This document shows positions 30,856 through 42,545 of a stretch of 64,000 bases of DNA, piece after piece. The translations under genes were made by a program, and so were the position numbers. The stretch's first letter is position 1. Every line of letters starts with the position of its first letter. The stretch is from NCBI RefSeq assembly GCF_037975245.1, contig NC_092575.1, positions 2,237,001 to 2,301,000 of the forward strand. The letters run 5' to 3'. A model generated the notes under the pieces. The model did no database searches, had not been told where the DNA came from, and was given only the letters and a program-made list of their open reading frames with translations. Source of the stretch: Apostichopus japonicus. Its lineage: Eukaryota > Echinodermata > Holothuroidea > Aspidochirotida > Stichopodidae.

Positions 30856-31937
30856 CTACTGGCCAGTGGCGGCGGAACCGGGGGGGGGGGGGCTTGGGGG
30901 GGGGGGGCTCAGCCCCCCAATGAAAAAGTTGAGGGGGCAAATGCATGATAAGCCCCCCCCCCCCAATATTTACCAAGGCTCCGAAACGTGCATCTGCCCA
31001 TTTTTCAATGCATACTTGTCGATCTGTCCGATGCACACGTATACTATATAGGTGTAATAATTTTAGTAGGCCCTAAATGCTGGGGGGTCCTCGGCCCGTC
31101 CCCTGGCTATAGACCACATTGTCACCCCAACCGCGCCTTCACGCCCGTGAAAAGTAGAAGCAGTGAGTGTGAGTACCGGTAAGCGCAACACAACTTCGAC
31201 TTAGGCCAATGACTTGTCTTAGGCCAATGACTTGCCTCATTTCAGCCAGTTCTCCAACATCCTCTGAAGGATATATATCCTTCTAATGGTAGCACATTTC
31301 CCATGGATATATCCTTCAGGGACATTTCCTTCTAATTGGAGATGTATCTTTCGTAGGGTTTATCCTTCTAAAGTGCCTTAAGTGTGATAACAAAAACACA
31401 ATATTAGCATTTCACCTGTACTGTATAGGGTACATGTATTCGTGACAGTGCTTAGTTCATGGAAATTTGTTGGCAACTGCACATGGTTTGGAATTACCCA
31501 TTTGTTCACATTAAGAAATGCTTTCAGTGTTTTCTTATGACATTTATTTAATTATTGCATTTAATTGCAAGTAGTAATTTACTACACTCAAAAACGTCTT
31601 TGCGAGTACACTACGAGTAATAGCTTCTCTCTTAAAACACCATCGAATATACAAATTACAATGTTTTTACAGATTTTTACGTGCAATCTGAGAAATTGCA
31701 GGCTTGAGACCCATATTTTAGGGCTAGGTATTCGCAGCATAAAACACTCGGGAAGTGCCGTTTCCGGCCATCTGGGGGTTTATAAAACCCAAAATTTTCT
31801 TGTACGCTCCGCGCCAACCGATGGTGGCGCTCCGCTTAGATAGTCTCCAGAGCCGTAAGATCTCTATATACGGCTCTGATAGTCTCCACACATTAGCCCC
31901 CCAATAATTTTCCCGTTCCGCCGCGCCTGCTACTGGC
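30856..31937. mobile_element. hAT-like non-autonomous element B with 8-bp TSD
   Basis: The element spans 30864-31929 between perfect CTACTGGC duplications (30856-30863 and 31930-31937). Its ends match element A (CAGTGGCGGCGGAACCGG and TTCCGTTCCGCCGCGCCTG). It lacks the nested insert of A but carries about 320 bp of extra internal sequence (about 31257-31580) with GGATATATCCTTC motifs. It also holds a 35-bp hairpin (AGAGCCGTA..TACGGCTCT, about 31850-31880). No coding capacity is seen. It is intergenic, between the GPCR and DGCR2. Confidence 0.9.
31257..31380. repeat. GGATATATCC motif cluster inside element B
   Basis: The 18-bp perfect palindrome GAAGGATATATATCCTTC (about 31265-31282) is followed by several TATCCTTC(T/A) copies over about 110 bp. 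This block is absent from element A. Confidence 0.7.
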
Positions 31938-32826
31938 CATCATCCATTCATTGCTACATATGTCGGTTTGGGAATTAACAACATTAGTGGTTGAAAAGTG
32001 AACTTGTAACCTACCGTAGAAGTATATATATATGTTGAACCCCACCTCGATCACTGCGCGTTTATTCTTGGCACAGTTATAATTTATATTTTGCATTTAT
32101 TTTATACCATCAGTAGGTCCCATAATATTCATCTTAACCGACTCACACTCAATTAATAGGCTATGACCTAATTTACTCCCAAACATTACTCACTCAACTA
32201 GCTAGCCGAATGGAACCTCCGGGGGGGGGGGGGGGTGGTATTGCTCTCGATCCAGCCTCTAAGTTGACTAACCAGGAAGATGTAAGGGCAACTCCTGATT
32301 GGAAGAAATGTCCGCTCACCTCTCCCGGCCGGCCTTTAATTTGCAACCCCACCCATTTTTCTTCGGGTGGGGGGGGGGAGGATGGGGGAGACTAGAGCCC
32401 TCTACATGGGAATCGATTTCGCGTGACGACCTCAGGGCCACACCCCTCATTTAAGGTCCTGGGTCCGCCCCATGACACTTGTCCATATTGATCTCACAAG
32501 CATAATCGACTTCCATGCAAAAGTTTTCTGAACCCCATATTCGACCATTTCCAGGCTTCATTTAGTCCTCACCCCATCCTCTCCTCCACCGACAACAACA
32601 ATGTGTGGTGATACGACCAGCAGCGCTATATCGAGCTGATGGCATGGCTAGGGCTAGGTCAGCCTGGCAGGTGAGCATTATAGTACTTCCGTGCACTGTA
32701 TATCAAGAACTGACAGAGCTATCAAAAGCATTGAACAATCCTATGGCTAAGCGCAGAACACGAAATGTAGACACAGAATAAAAATACTTGCTATTGCTGG
32801 ACTTGTACTGCTAGAGCTGATATACA
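31938..32826. promoter_or_regulatory. DGCR2 upstream region
   Basis: It contains a G-run at 32220-32234 and a second near 32369-32380, and an ACCTCAGGGCCACACCCCTC segment near 32430 that resembles a repeat end at 54620. The DGCR2 promoter and 5' UTR should be here, but no core motif could be assigned. Confidence 0.35.
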
Positions 32827-35800
32827 ATGGAGTGCATCAGAAAAGCAACTGTTTCACGTTCAATTTACTCTAGTTTTGCTGTTGTTATTTGTGGTAAGAA
32901 TTGGAATTAATCTATTAAATACTGTCCAACTTTTTCCTAACGTTAGTGCTATTTAAGCCAAGCCTAACGTTACATTGACTGAGCCAACAGTACTGTCAGT
33001 AGTAGTAGCTTATGCCTAGTAAAGTATTATTATTATTGTTGAGTTAGTGTACAGTGTTACAGTACCACGTCACTAGTACCAGCCTTTAGGCTACCGTGGC
33101 GTTTTGGTTGTGTAAGAAACTAACATTTGCACCATTGGTTCGGATAGAATAAAAATATGACATGTCATTGATATGAAAGTATCATGAGTAAAAGACGAAG
33201 ACAGTTTTGATAATACAAATTCTGAGAACACGATGGCTGCCATCGTTCAGGCAGCTTATGCATGTATGTAGCCTAACTGTTGTTACTGTTAGGAGTAGCC
33301 TCGGCCTACCCTATAACTTAGTGTCGGTGTTACTGTAACTTGTAAGGTTGATCAGGTGACATTACTACTTAGTAAAAGGTTACATCGAAGCTTAGGACCC
33401 AATGCATACAATGTACATTTAAATGTGATATCTGTTTGTAAAATATTTCGTCATATTTCTATGATCTTAGGTAGTATGGGCATGGGCTGCTGGATTTAGT
33501 GAGTCTTAATGAAGTGGTGTGTCTTACGCTGCTGGTATTACTATTAGATGAGTTTAACCTACCTTTGAGTGACATACTGATGCATCAATTCTTCAGTAGG
33601 CCACTCAATGAAAGGCCTTTCTAAATGACACGGGTTCTAGAATCTCCCATTTGAACTTATTGTAGCATGGTGGGCTCATATATAATTGATGCACTTGAGA
33701 ATTTGATCAACGAAGTTTTATCAAGGAAAAATCCAAATCACTCAACTGTATGCGTTTTTCATATGTGTAGTTCCTCATTAATGTGGTGATCTCAAAATAT
33801 TTATCGTTCTGTGCCTACGCAATGTACAATTGAGCAGAATTTGACCACAAAATGTCTCCAAGTTCTTTCATTCCCCAAAATTGACACATTGATCGATAAG
33901 CTTACTGTAACTTTGTGTAAGTATACATCCATTGCTGTTTGCTATGCTCTGAGCCTCTAAGCTCAGACAGCACAGGTCCCAGAGAGTAGTGGTATCATGG
34001 AAGATTTCCAAATGCTCAAAATATGTGCAGACTGGGAGGGGGGGTGTGAAGTGTTTCAAACAAACACAATTTGATCAGCACATAGCTGAAATGGATTCAA
34101 ACTTATGAAATAGGTAACTCTGCTAAAAGTTTAGGTTGCCTGCTGTATAGTTGCTAGTAATATTTGAAGGTGTGTCAATTATGAAGACCTGTGAGTCAAT
34201 TATGAAGCCTTTGCTGTACATGTTAGAACAATGACGAAAGAACAATGAAGACAAGAGAAATAAAGGCAAATTCTGTATATATTTAAACTTCCCTTTGTTT
34301 TCAATGCCATGGATTTAGTAATGATGACCACTACTATCATTCACTAATGAAAACCACAATTTTGTGCCCATGAATGGAGTAAAAAGTATAAAACAGTAAT
34401 AAACTGATCATTGAGGTCATCATCAATATTAGCTTTAAAAGCTAAATTGTTGATTTTAACATCAATTGTGATTCTTTAGGCCATAGCTTAAAATTGGAAT
34501 CAGTGTTTATTTGGGACCTGCATAAATTGCCACGAATGAATCACACATTACTGTTAATGCCTGATCAAGTTGTTAATATGACTGACTTCCAAAAACCCAA
34601 GATTACAGCATAAGTTTTCAAATCTTTCAAACTCATTAGCTCTGCTGTTTAGTAATCAATGAATATTCAGAACTATTCTCATTGAGAGATTTGTATTTGC
34701 TAAGTTCTTAAATCATTGTCTGTGAATCATTTGGAATTCAAAACCTCCAGGTGTAGTTATTCATGAACCTTTGTTTTTTTCTTCTTTTAAGGGCATTTGT
34801 CTACAATATCAGTATGTGTTGTATATATTTTAACATGCACTTAACTTTGTTTCTTTCCTTTAGCAACATCTTTCATCCATGCAGTCCATGGGAATCCGAG
34901 CAGTATCAGAGATGCCTTCACACAAGATGGTAATTGTAAGTTTTCATATGAAACCACAGCGTTTGTTAGTTTTCAATGAAAGTTGAAACCACGGCTCAGG
35001 TTTCAACTCTCTTCCACAGGTGATATCATCATCACCATAAGGCATCCCTAGAAATTCAAAGTGGAAATATTTCCTATGCTTAAAGGCATTGAAGACTCGC
35101 CCCAAACTGCGTGCCGCGCTCTGAAAAGTTACCTTTCCGTTGCTTGCAAGTGAAGTTTTCTTCTTGTCGCTACAAAATGCAGACAGTAATGAAACGTGAT
35201 ACCTTGTTATCTTTTATCTAGACCTGAGATGTCCATCGCTGCTATGTACACTGTGTTGTGAGTATTGACCGCAGCTGTATGTACTGACTGTACACTAGTC
35301 TCTAATTACCGATGGTAGCAAGCTGTGTGTATATTTTCTGGGATCCATGGTGGTGTCTAACACTTCTGTTACACCTCATTCGAAACTAAGTCAGATTACC
35401 GGCATGAGACGTTTCTTTGTGCGCAAGTCTTCACACCCTTTAATACTGAACAGTTTTCAGCCTGTTATCTTAAGAGCGAAACATGGTTTATCCAGATATA
35501 GACCTAAGGACGGGATGTTGTATTTCTCACAAACAAACCCATTTCCTGGCCTGTATTTTGTTCACCTACCATCTGAAATGTCTGCTTATATTTGATTTTA
35601 TATTTTTATTTGATTACTAAACAATTTATTTTGCTTAAAGTACTGTCATATTGATTGAATCTTTTTCCAAGAAAAGTCTTCTTTTTTTTTGTCCCGTTCT
35701 TTGCAGTAATTTCATGCCCGGAGAATTGGGACTTGTTCATCCAAGATAAGATTTGCCTGAGCAGACCCAGTGAGGCAGAGGTCCAAACCCACGACGTGGC

Positions 35801-38800
35801 TCAGAAGATATGTCGGAGACAGGGCGGTTACCTAGCCACGGCCACCGATCCCCAGATTGAGTTCATCTCCCAGAACTACGCCGTCAACCCCAACCAGAAT
35901 CGAAGCGAGATGAATTTTTGGATGAACTACGTGATGATCCACAACAATAGGAATTCTTCGACTTGGAACGTCGCTCAAGAACCTGTCGATGAGCAACAGC
36001 CCGAGCAGCTTCCCTCTGGTCTCTTACCCACGTCCGTCCCCAAGAACCTGAGCGACAGTTCTGTGATCTGCCTGCAGCTTCTCTTCAAGTACAACCGCAA
36101 CAAAGTGGACAGGGAATGGAAACCCTCCAATTGTAACCAGAGGGTTCCGTATATGTGCGAAAAACGTGAGTCTCTGGCAGAGAGGAAAGAGCCTCTGGAA
36201 TTCTTTCCGTTGTGCCGTTCTCTTGGCATTTGGTCATTTGGGGAGGGGGCAGAGGATCCAGGCAAGCGAGTGGAAAATGTCCCAATCCTTTTCTACATTT
36301 TGTCCAGGTTAAAGTTCTTGTAAAATGCCGATGGGAGCAGAATCCTAATAGTTATGATAATATTTGTGTTCGGAGATTTCATCCAAATCTTTCTTTCTAA
36401 CGCAACACACTGGCAGCACACCAAAGGCTGTCTGACATAATCCTTATCGAGGCTGCATATTAATTTATTGTCAGATTAGGTATGTTCTGTTGTTTTTAAA
36501 ACTAGGAATAAAAGAACAATCGTTAGCTCTGCATAAAGATTTATGCAGCATCACAAAACAAAGTGTTGATTTTTTCACTGATGTAAAACATCTGTTTGCA
36601 ATTCAAACCGATTATTTGTTGCCCTGAAACGGTTGCTTACCCATTTCTCCATCAGTGTCACAATCACTCCCGTGCCCAGAATTTGAAGCGAGTCTGTACT
36701 CCACACTGGTACTCTATATCCAGTCTATATCCAGGGATGCCAGAATTCTGGCAATTGCCGGAATTCCAGCTTTTTCCAAATTTGGTTCCGGCTCCACACG
36801 ATCATTCCGTCTTAGTTGAAACAGGCATGAACTTTTCCCGCAAATTTCTAACTCTTATCCTAACACACTGTAGCATATGCAAATTGGAGCCTATACCGCA
36901 ATTTTTTCTCTGGATTTTCATACAGTCCCAACATTAGCTTAAATAGTCTTTGGGACATCCAAGTCCCCACAACTTTCAGACCCTAGGGGCAAACCCTGCT
37001 GCTATCCCTGTATATCGTGACAAGCTTCCCTCTTTTTCTTCTCATTCCCCCCAGCCGCCAGCGGGCATTGCATCGACCGATTGGGCAACATGGTAGCCGA
37101 AGGGGAGCAGTTTTCTCCCCGCAGTCGGAATGATCCGTGCATCCGTTGCCACTGCTACCAGGGGACGGCCAGCATCTGCAGCAGCGCTAGTTGCGGTAAG
37201 CCGATCTGCGACGCCTACATACCGGACGCCAACGAGTGTTGCAAATACGACTGCGTGGATAGCAATGGAAATATCTACATTCCTAAGAAAGATGGGGATG
37301 AATTACCTCCAGGTAGGTACAACTTTTGCTCACTTCCTTTAGAGCCATAGAGGGGGTGGTAGTAGGGCGGGGGAGGGGGGGCAGTGGAGAGAGTGCTCAC
37401 ATACTCAACAGAGGAAATGTACCTAATCTTTTAACAGTTAGAAATTTATTCTAGTAAAGAGAGAAAATTGATTCGTTCATGTAATAGTATTTCACTTTGA
37501 TTTCATATTTTTTCTCAGTTTACTTGGGTGATAGCATGCGCTGGGTGTTAACGATGATTACATCCTTTCTGCTACTCGGCATGATGCTGTTCATGGTTTA
37601 TCGCATGAGGCAAAAGAGACTGGCTTACCTTCGTTACCGTAAGTAATTAAGGTCAGGATTTCAATATGTCACATTTCGGTACTACCCAAAATTAAGTACA
37701 GAATAGGGTTGATGTCGTTCATGGTTTACTGACATATCAGGCAGAAGAGACTGGCTTTCCTCCGTAACGGTAAAATTTAATTTGCATATTGATACCGATT
37801 GGGGGGGGGACATGTAACATTTTGGTACTACCCAGATTAAGTGAAGAATAGGTTTAAGTTGTCCATGGTTAATGGTACGAGGCTAAAGAGACGTACCTTT
37901 TATTAACTGTAAATATTTGCACCTAATGTCGATAATAGCATTTTGTTACTACCGAAGTAGGGTGAAGTGGAAATAAAGAAGGCTCTCCATGAGTGGAGGG
38001 TAAGGGAAAAGAATTCCTTGCTCCTTGTATGGAGAGGCATGGACATATCCTGTATGAAGAGCTCTGTGATTTATGAGAAAGTTATTTCAACGACTGAACA
38101 AACAGTCGAAAGTGTTGTAAAATATCCGTTTTCTGTTCGTGCATGCACATTTTCATACTGACCGTGAAAAGCATCTGTATGGCACGTGGAATCTTGTTTT
38201 GAGGAGGCGCAGGTTAAATTGGTATAAAGCAGATGTGATCATTGGTTTGAAAGTCAAATTTTGATGTACGTATGAAGTTTTTTCTATATCATCTGCCTAC
38301 ATCCTCTCTCTCTCTTACTTATTCATTCGGATCAGGCGTGAGGCAGCTTCAGGAATCACAGATGGACTTTGAGCCCGGCTCTGGGCCGCCAGTACCTTCT
38401 GTCGACGATCTGGATGGGGGCTTCTTTAGGGAACCCCCTCCTCCTTACTCGTAAGTAAACAAAGACGATTGCAGAACTGTTTCTGGAGTTGATGTCATTC
38501 CTCGTAAACATTGTTTGATTAAATTATTTGACGCTCAAACTTTCCAGATTGCCAGAGAACCAAGTTTGTATGACAATCCAGTTGTTGCTAGCCTTGCTTT
38601 TATACTTAGCCAATGTGACATAGCCGAGTTGCCGTGTGACATAGCCGAGTTGCCGCACGTGACCTGAACATATATTTCTTGAAACGGTGGGGGGGGGGGA
38701 GTGGAGGGTTCCCAACTTCACCACAAATGAAATAACCCTCTGTCATCCCCTGTTACATAACTTTTTTCAATTGACAAATAAATGCTGATAAAGTGTCACA

Positions 38801-41109
38801 ATTTTGGACTAAAGGGTTATACATCCTGTATGCTTCCACAACTTTGTCGACTCTGAGGCAAACATGTCAAATGTCGAATCAATCAAAACGTGAAAGAAAG
38901 CATCTGCCACATCTCGACAACTTTCTGAAGTAACTTGCCCTGCGTGGCAGGAGTTGCGTCGTCTGTCGGTTTGTCCGGTTGGGTGAGGTGACTGAGGTCG
39001 TAGTGTGAGTAGGAGATAAAACCCTCAGTTTCCCTTTTAGTTTGCTGTTGTGAGCTTAACGAGACAGATATTCATAATGCATGTTGAAGTTTTCAAAGTT
39101 TGACAGTAAAAAATGGATGTAGTCAATAAAAGTTACAGCTTAACGAGACATATCCATAATGCATGTTGAAGTTTTCGACAATACCAAATGCCGCCTCTGT
39201 TCACAATAATAACTCTGTTTAGGCTCACCTTGGAGATACCTAAAGAAATTGCACAAAAGGGGATACTGGTCAGGAGACTTCACCTCCGAAACGACAACCA
39301 GTTGTGATATCACAGAATGTGATATCACAAAATAGACCTTGTATTTTTCAAACCATAACCCTCCAACAGAACAGGAAATTGTTTTTCTTAGAGTTTTGCA
39401 GATTCAAGTTTTCGTCAGACGCATCTTTATCATATAATGTAAAGATGATGCTACGATTTGCTTCCACCCTCCCCTACCCCTCCCTCTACCCCCACCCTAT
39501 TTAAGCTCTACCTTTGTTTCGGTACATTTTAATGTTTCGTCCATATTCCATCAGCCATATTCCTGAGTACTCCACTGCATGCAAATTAGAGCTTAAATAT
39601 ATTTTCCCAAAGGTTTATTTTTCAACTTTACAACATTCCTCACTCTTGCTCATATTTGTTTTGTTTTTAAAGGTTTTTCAACGACGATCCCCTTCACAAG
39701 GATTCTCCGCCCCCCTACCAGCATCATTGCAACAACCAATCACGCAGACTCATGTTGGATCGGTCGAGTCGTCGTAGCGATGAGGTTTCTCTGCTTCGTC
39801 ATTCTGCTACCGGGTCTGTGCCTGCTTCACCGGCTTCAGATCAAGGTGAGTGACGTATAGAGTCACGGTCGGATTAGGCGTGAGTCGTAATTATCCTGGG
39901 GGAAAACTGACTTGTGAGACTAATGTATATATAGTACTGCCTGAGTTAGTCCATGACTTATATCCATATTAGTACATTCATACATTTGTATATTCAAGAA
40001 AACAGACCAGAAACTGACTAATGAGATTAATATATATAGTCCTGCCTGAGTTAGTCCATAGTACATATCCATATTAGTACATTCGTACAAGAAAACAGAC
40101 CGGAAACTGACTAATGAGATTAATATATATAGTCCTGCCTGAGTTAGTCCATAGTACATATCCATATTAGTACATTCGTACAAGAAAACAGACCGGAAAC
40201 TGACTAATGAGATTAATATATAGTCCTGCCTGAGTTAGTCCATAGTACATATCCATATTAGTACATTCGTACAAGAAAACAGACCGGAAACTGACTAATG
40301 AGATTAATATATATATAGTCCTGCCTGAGTTAGTCCATAGTACATATCCATATTAGTACATTCGTACAAGAAAACAGACCGGAAACTGACTAATGAGATT
40401 AATATGTATAGTCCTGCCTGAGTTAGTCCATAATATATATCCATAACAGATATCCATGTTAGTACATTAGTACCAATCAGATGTGATGATCTTGCTTTGA
40501 TTAGAAAATGAGATGTTATCATCACATTAGACTCGAAAATGTGAGGAGCGTTTCACCTTCTACCATATAGAAAGAAGGGATGGTGGGGGGGGGGGGATTT
40601 ATTGTACAATTAGTTTTAGAAAAGGTCAAGAAAGTGTTCTCCAGGACCAAATTTGAGCCGTGACCTTGTGTCACCAATTTTTGTTGTTGTCTGATCAGAC
40701 AAGTTGGCTGAGAACCCTTTGCACCCTTTTTTTGCTGGCCTTGGAAAAGGATGTGGGTATAGGGGGAGTGGGTGGGGGGTGGTGCAGTGGGTATGTTGCT
40801 TGTCAGTATCTTGTATAAAGTGTAACCTGGGATCACATTTCCATTTGATTTGATTTGAACCACGTCCTTACGATATCACACTCTCTGTCTCTTGCAGCCT
40901 CCGCATCGGTGTTTATAACTCCCACGGAGACTCCGAACAACACCTCTCCAGATGATAACCTACCCCTGACAGCTGCTCACGCTTCCTGTGTATCTGCCGC
41001 CACCACTCCCGTCGAATCCGCCACGAGTACGCCGCTCAACGCAAACACCAGCATGACTTCCTTTCTCGGTGACCCGATGACCTCCCCGGGCAGAAATACG
41101 GCAGTATAG
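32827..41109 (+). CDS. DGCR2: DGCR2/IDD homologue: C-type lectin, VWC, single-pass receptor (8 exons)
   Basis: Exons: 32827-32893, 34864-34935, 35707-36165, 37055-37312, 37519-37638, 38336-38450, 39673-39845, 40898-41109; GT-AG throughout, 491 aa. Residues 1-23 resemble a signal peptide. A C-type lectin domain follows (about 50-198; CPENWDLF to YMCEK), then a VWC-like Cys-rich domain (about 204-270; CIRCHCYQG, ECCKYDCVD), one membrane span (294-313) and a cytoplasmic tail. The tail has two PPxY motifs (PPPPY 359-363, PPPY 376-379), as vertebrate DGCR2 has, which suggests WW-domain partners such as NEDD4-type ligases (inference). The FREPPPPY and PPPYQHH contexts parallel the vertebrate tail. 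Vertebrate DGCR2 also has an LDL-receptor class A module before the lectin; none is visible here, because exon 2 encodes only 24 residues. DGCR2 is a cell-surface adhesion-type receptor of uncertain ligand. Confidence 0.9.
32894..34863. other. DGCR2 intron 1
   Basis: About 2 kb of mostly single-copy sequence without bounded repeats, unusual for this window. I searched for a Cys-rich LDLa exon and saw none. Confidence 0.45.
35080..35443 (+). mobile_element. Complete TTAA-flanked MITE (copy 2, 364 bp)
   Basis: The element runs from TTAA (35080-35083) followed by AGGCATTGAAGACTCG to AGTCTTCACACCCT followed by TTAA (35440-35443). The ends are imperfect inverted repeats of about 16-24 bp. It has no coding capacity and lies in DGCR2 intron 2. 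It is inverted relative to the copies at 529 and 59168. Confidence 0.9.
36166..37054. other. DGCR2 intron 3
   Basis: The intron contains a cluster of EcoRI-like palindromes (CCAGAATTCTGG, CCGGAATTCC) near 36738-36770; no exon or bounded repeat. Confidence 0.4.
37639..38335. other. DGCR2 intron 5 with copies of exon 5 flank
   Basis: Fragments resembling the end of exon 5 recur twice after it: GTCGTTCATGGTTTACTGAC near 37713 and GTTGTCCATGGTTAATGG near 37858, each followed by AGGC(A/T)(G/A)AAGAGAC and TACCGTAA-like sequence. They look like decayed tandem duplications of the TM exon. Confidence 0.5.
38451..39672. other. DGCR2 intron 6
   Basis: It includes a short tandem (GTGACATAGCCGAGTTGCC, twice at about 38616-38655), a G-run at 38690 and a duplicated CTTAACGAGACA..ATTCATAATGCATG segment (about 39053 and 39139). 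No exon seen. Confidence 0.45.
39908..40470. repeat. About 92-bp minisatellite in DGCR2 intron 7
   Basis: Five to six units, each with CTGACTAATGAGATTAATAT, GTCCTGCCTGAGTTAGTCCA, CATATCCATATTAGTACATT and ACAAGAAAACAGACCGGAAA. The central units are nearly identical and the outer ones are more diverged. Confidence 0.95.
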
Positions 41110-42545
41110 TGAAACAGAGAGACATTCAGCCGCTTATCGAGCTGGCTAGGGAGTTCCCTGGTGTTAGGTCCGGGCATACTCGGAATACTTCAGTATCGTT
41201 CCAGCTTTTGCCCTCGGCTAACGATGGAGTACTCTCGGGGAGGAGTACTCCCAGAATGTACGTACCATAGCTCTGTTTACTTAAAGCCCATAGTTACCTC
41301 ATCGACCATGGCGCTGAACAAAGGGACTTATTTCGGTGAGGGTTAACCCTGATAAAGAAGAGGTACCCAGAACAGATACTACCACAACTGTAGCATTTTG
41401 TTTTCACGCTTTTGAACATCCTGCGATGCATGGGAGAACTCTATTGGTACTTAGATATCGTATCATGGATCTATGGAGCATATTCGACAGAATGTTCTAA
41501 CAATGTAGTAGTGTTACGCAAAACTTTCAGTTGCCCACACAGAGTTGTAGTACCCCATGAGAATTCACAGAAGAGAGTGCCGTTGGTTTTGTGGAGTGAA
41601 ATCTACAGATATCCTTTAACATTCTGGCTTTGCTCAAGCTAACAGACAGCTGGCCGGTACTGACGGAAATATTACATCGCCCGTCCACGGAGTCAAAGCC
41701 ACGGTCATGATAGGCACACTAAGACGGGTTACATGTCTTGTAAGCAAACTCTGATAGAACTCGCAGAAGACTGTTGAGTAACCGCAGTGTACTCAGAAAG
41801 AGTACCCAGAAGAATGTGGGCCTTTTTCTCTTTCTTTTTCAATAAGCTCTTCACCCTCCCCCCCCCCCCCCCCCCAATTTGAGCATGCTAAACCTTGCTA
41901 CAAATTTTCAAAACTGTCTGCCGGGAGGTTCTTCGATCCAGATTGAATGTTCCGTGAGATGGTCAAATGTCAAGTGGAAGTTCAAAAAGGCTGTCATTTA
42001 TTCTGGCCAATTTTTTAGCACATTCTGGCATTTTTCGGTGAAGGGTGTATGATCATAAATTCCCCCCCCCCCCCCCCACTGTTACAAAAACAAACAGCCG
42101 AATAGGAAAGCAGGAGATAGGATTAACCAACAAAGTTAAATGCAGGCTAGTTAGCTACATGGTTAACCTGTGTGTTACGTACTGGAAAGCTGCAGGATTA
42201 TTGCATGGTAAACTGTAGAGTAAATTAAATATGGAAACAGGCTGCTTGGAAGGCTAACTAGCAGTTTAGTGACAGATTCCCTTAGGTTCTTGTAGGTATG
42301 TGAAATTGGTCACAATTATAGTTATTATTATTTTTTGTTTTTTCCCCCCAGCAAGGCTGTTATCAATTTAATTGCACATATAATTCTGTACAATTGAAAA
42401 TGACTGCGATGATCAATTTCATGTCTATAAATATCTCATTTGTGTATGTTAGTCATGTGTTAATATACTACAATATTATATAACCTCTGTATTATATCAA
42501 AGTAAAAAATGTGAATAAAATAGTGGAACTAACAAGTAATAAAAT
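41110..42545 (+). other. Probable DGCR2 3' UTR
   Basis: The sequence after the stop codon contains C-runs at about 41859-41875 and 42062-42078. It reaches AATAAA hexamers at 42514-42519 and 42538-42543 on the gene strand. No other exon is seen. UTR status is inferred. Confidence 0.45.
42514..42543 (+). terminator. Candidate poly(A) signals for DGCR2
   Basis: Two AATAAA hexamers 24 bp apart in AT-rich sequence, about 1.4 kb after the stop codon. Confidence 0.4.

Noticed and set aside
35347..35595. Frame beginning MVVSNTSVTPHSKL, also seen near 59076-59285
   Set aside because: The shared peptide comes from two copies of the TTAA MITE in which it is not preserved as a gene.
39908..40470. Direct-repeat array that superficially resembles a CRISPR
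   Set aside because: The units are contiguous, about 92 bp and without unique spacers, and the host is eukaryotic. It is a minisatellite.
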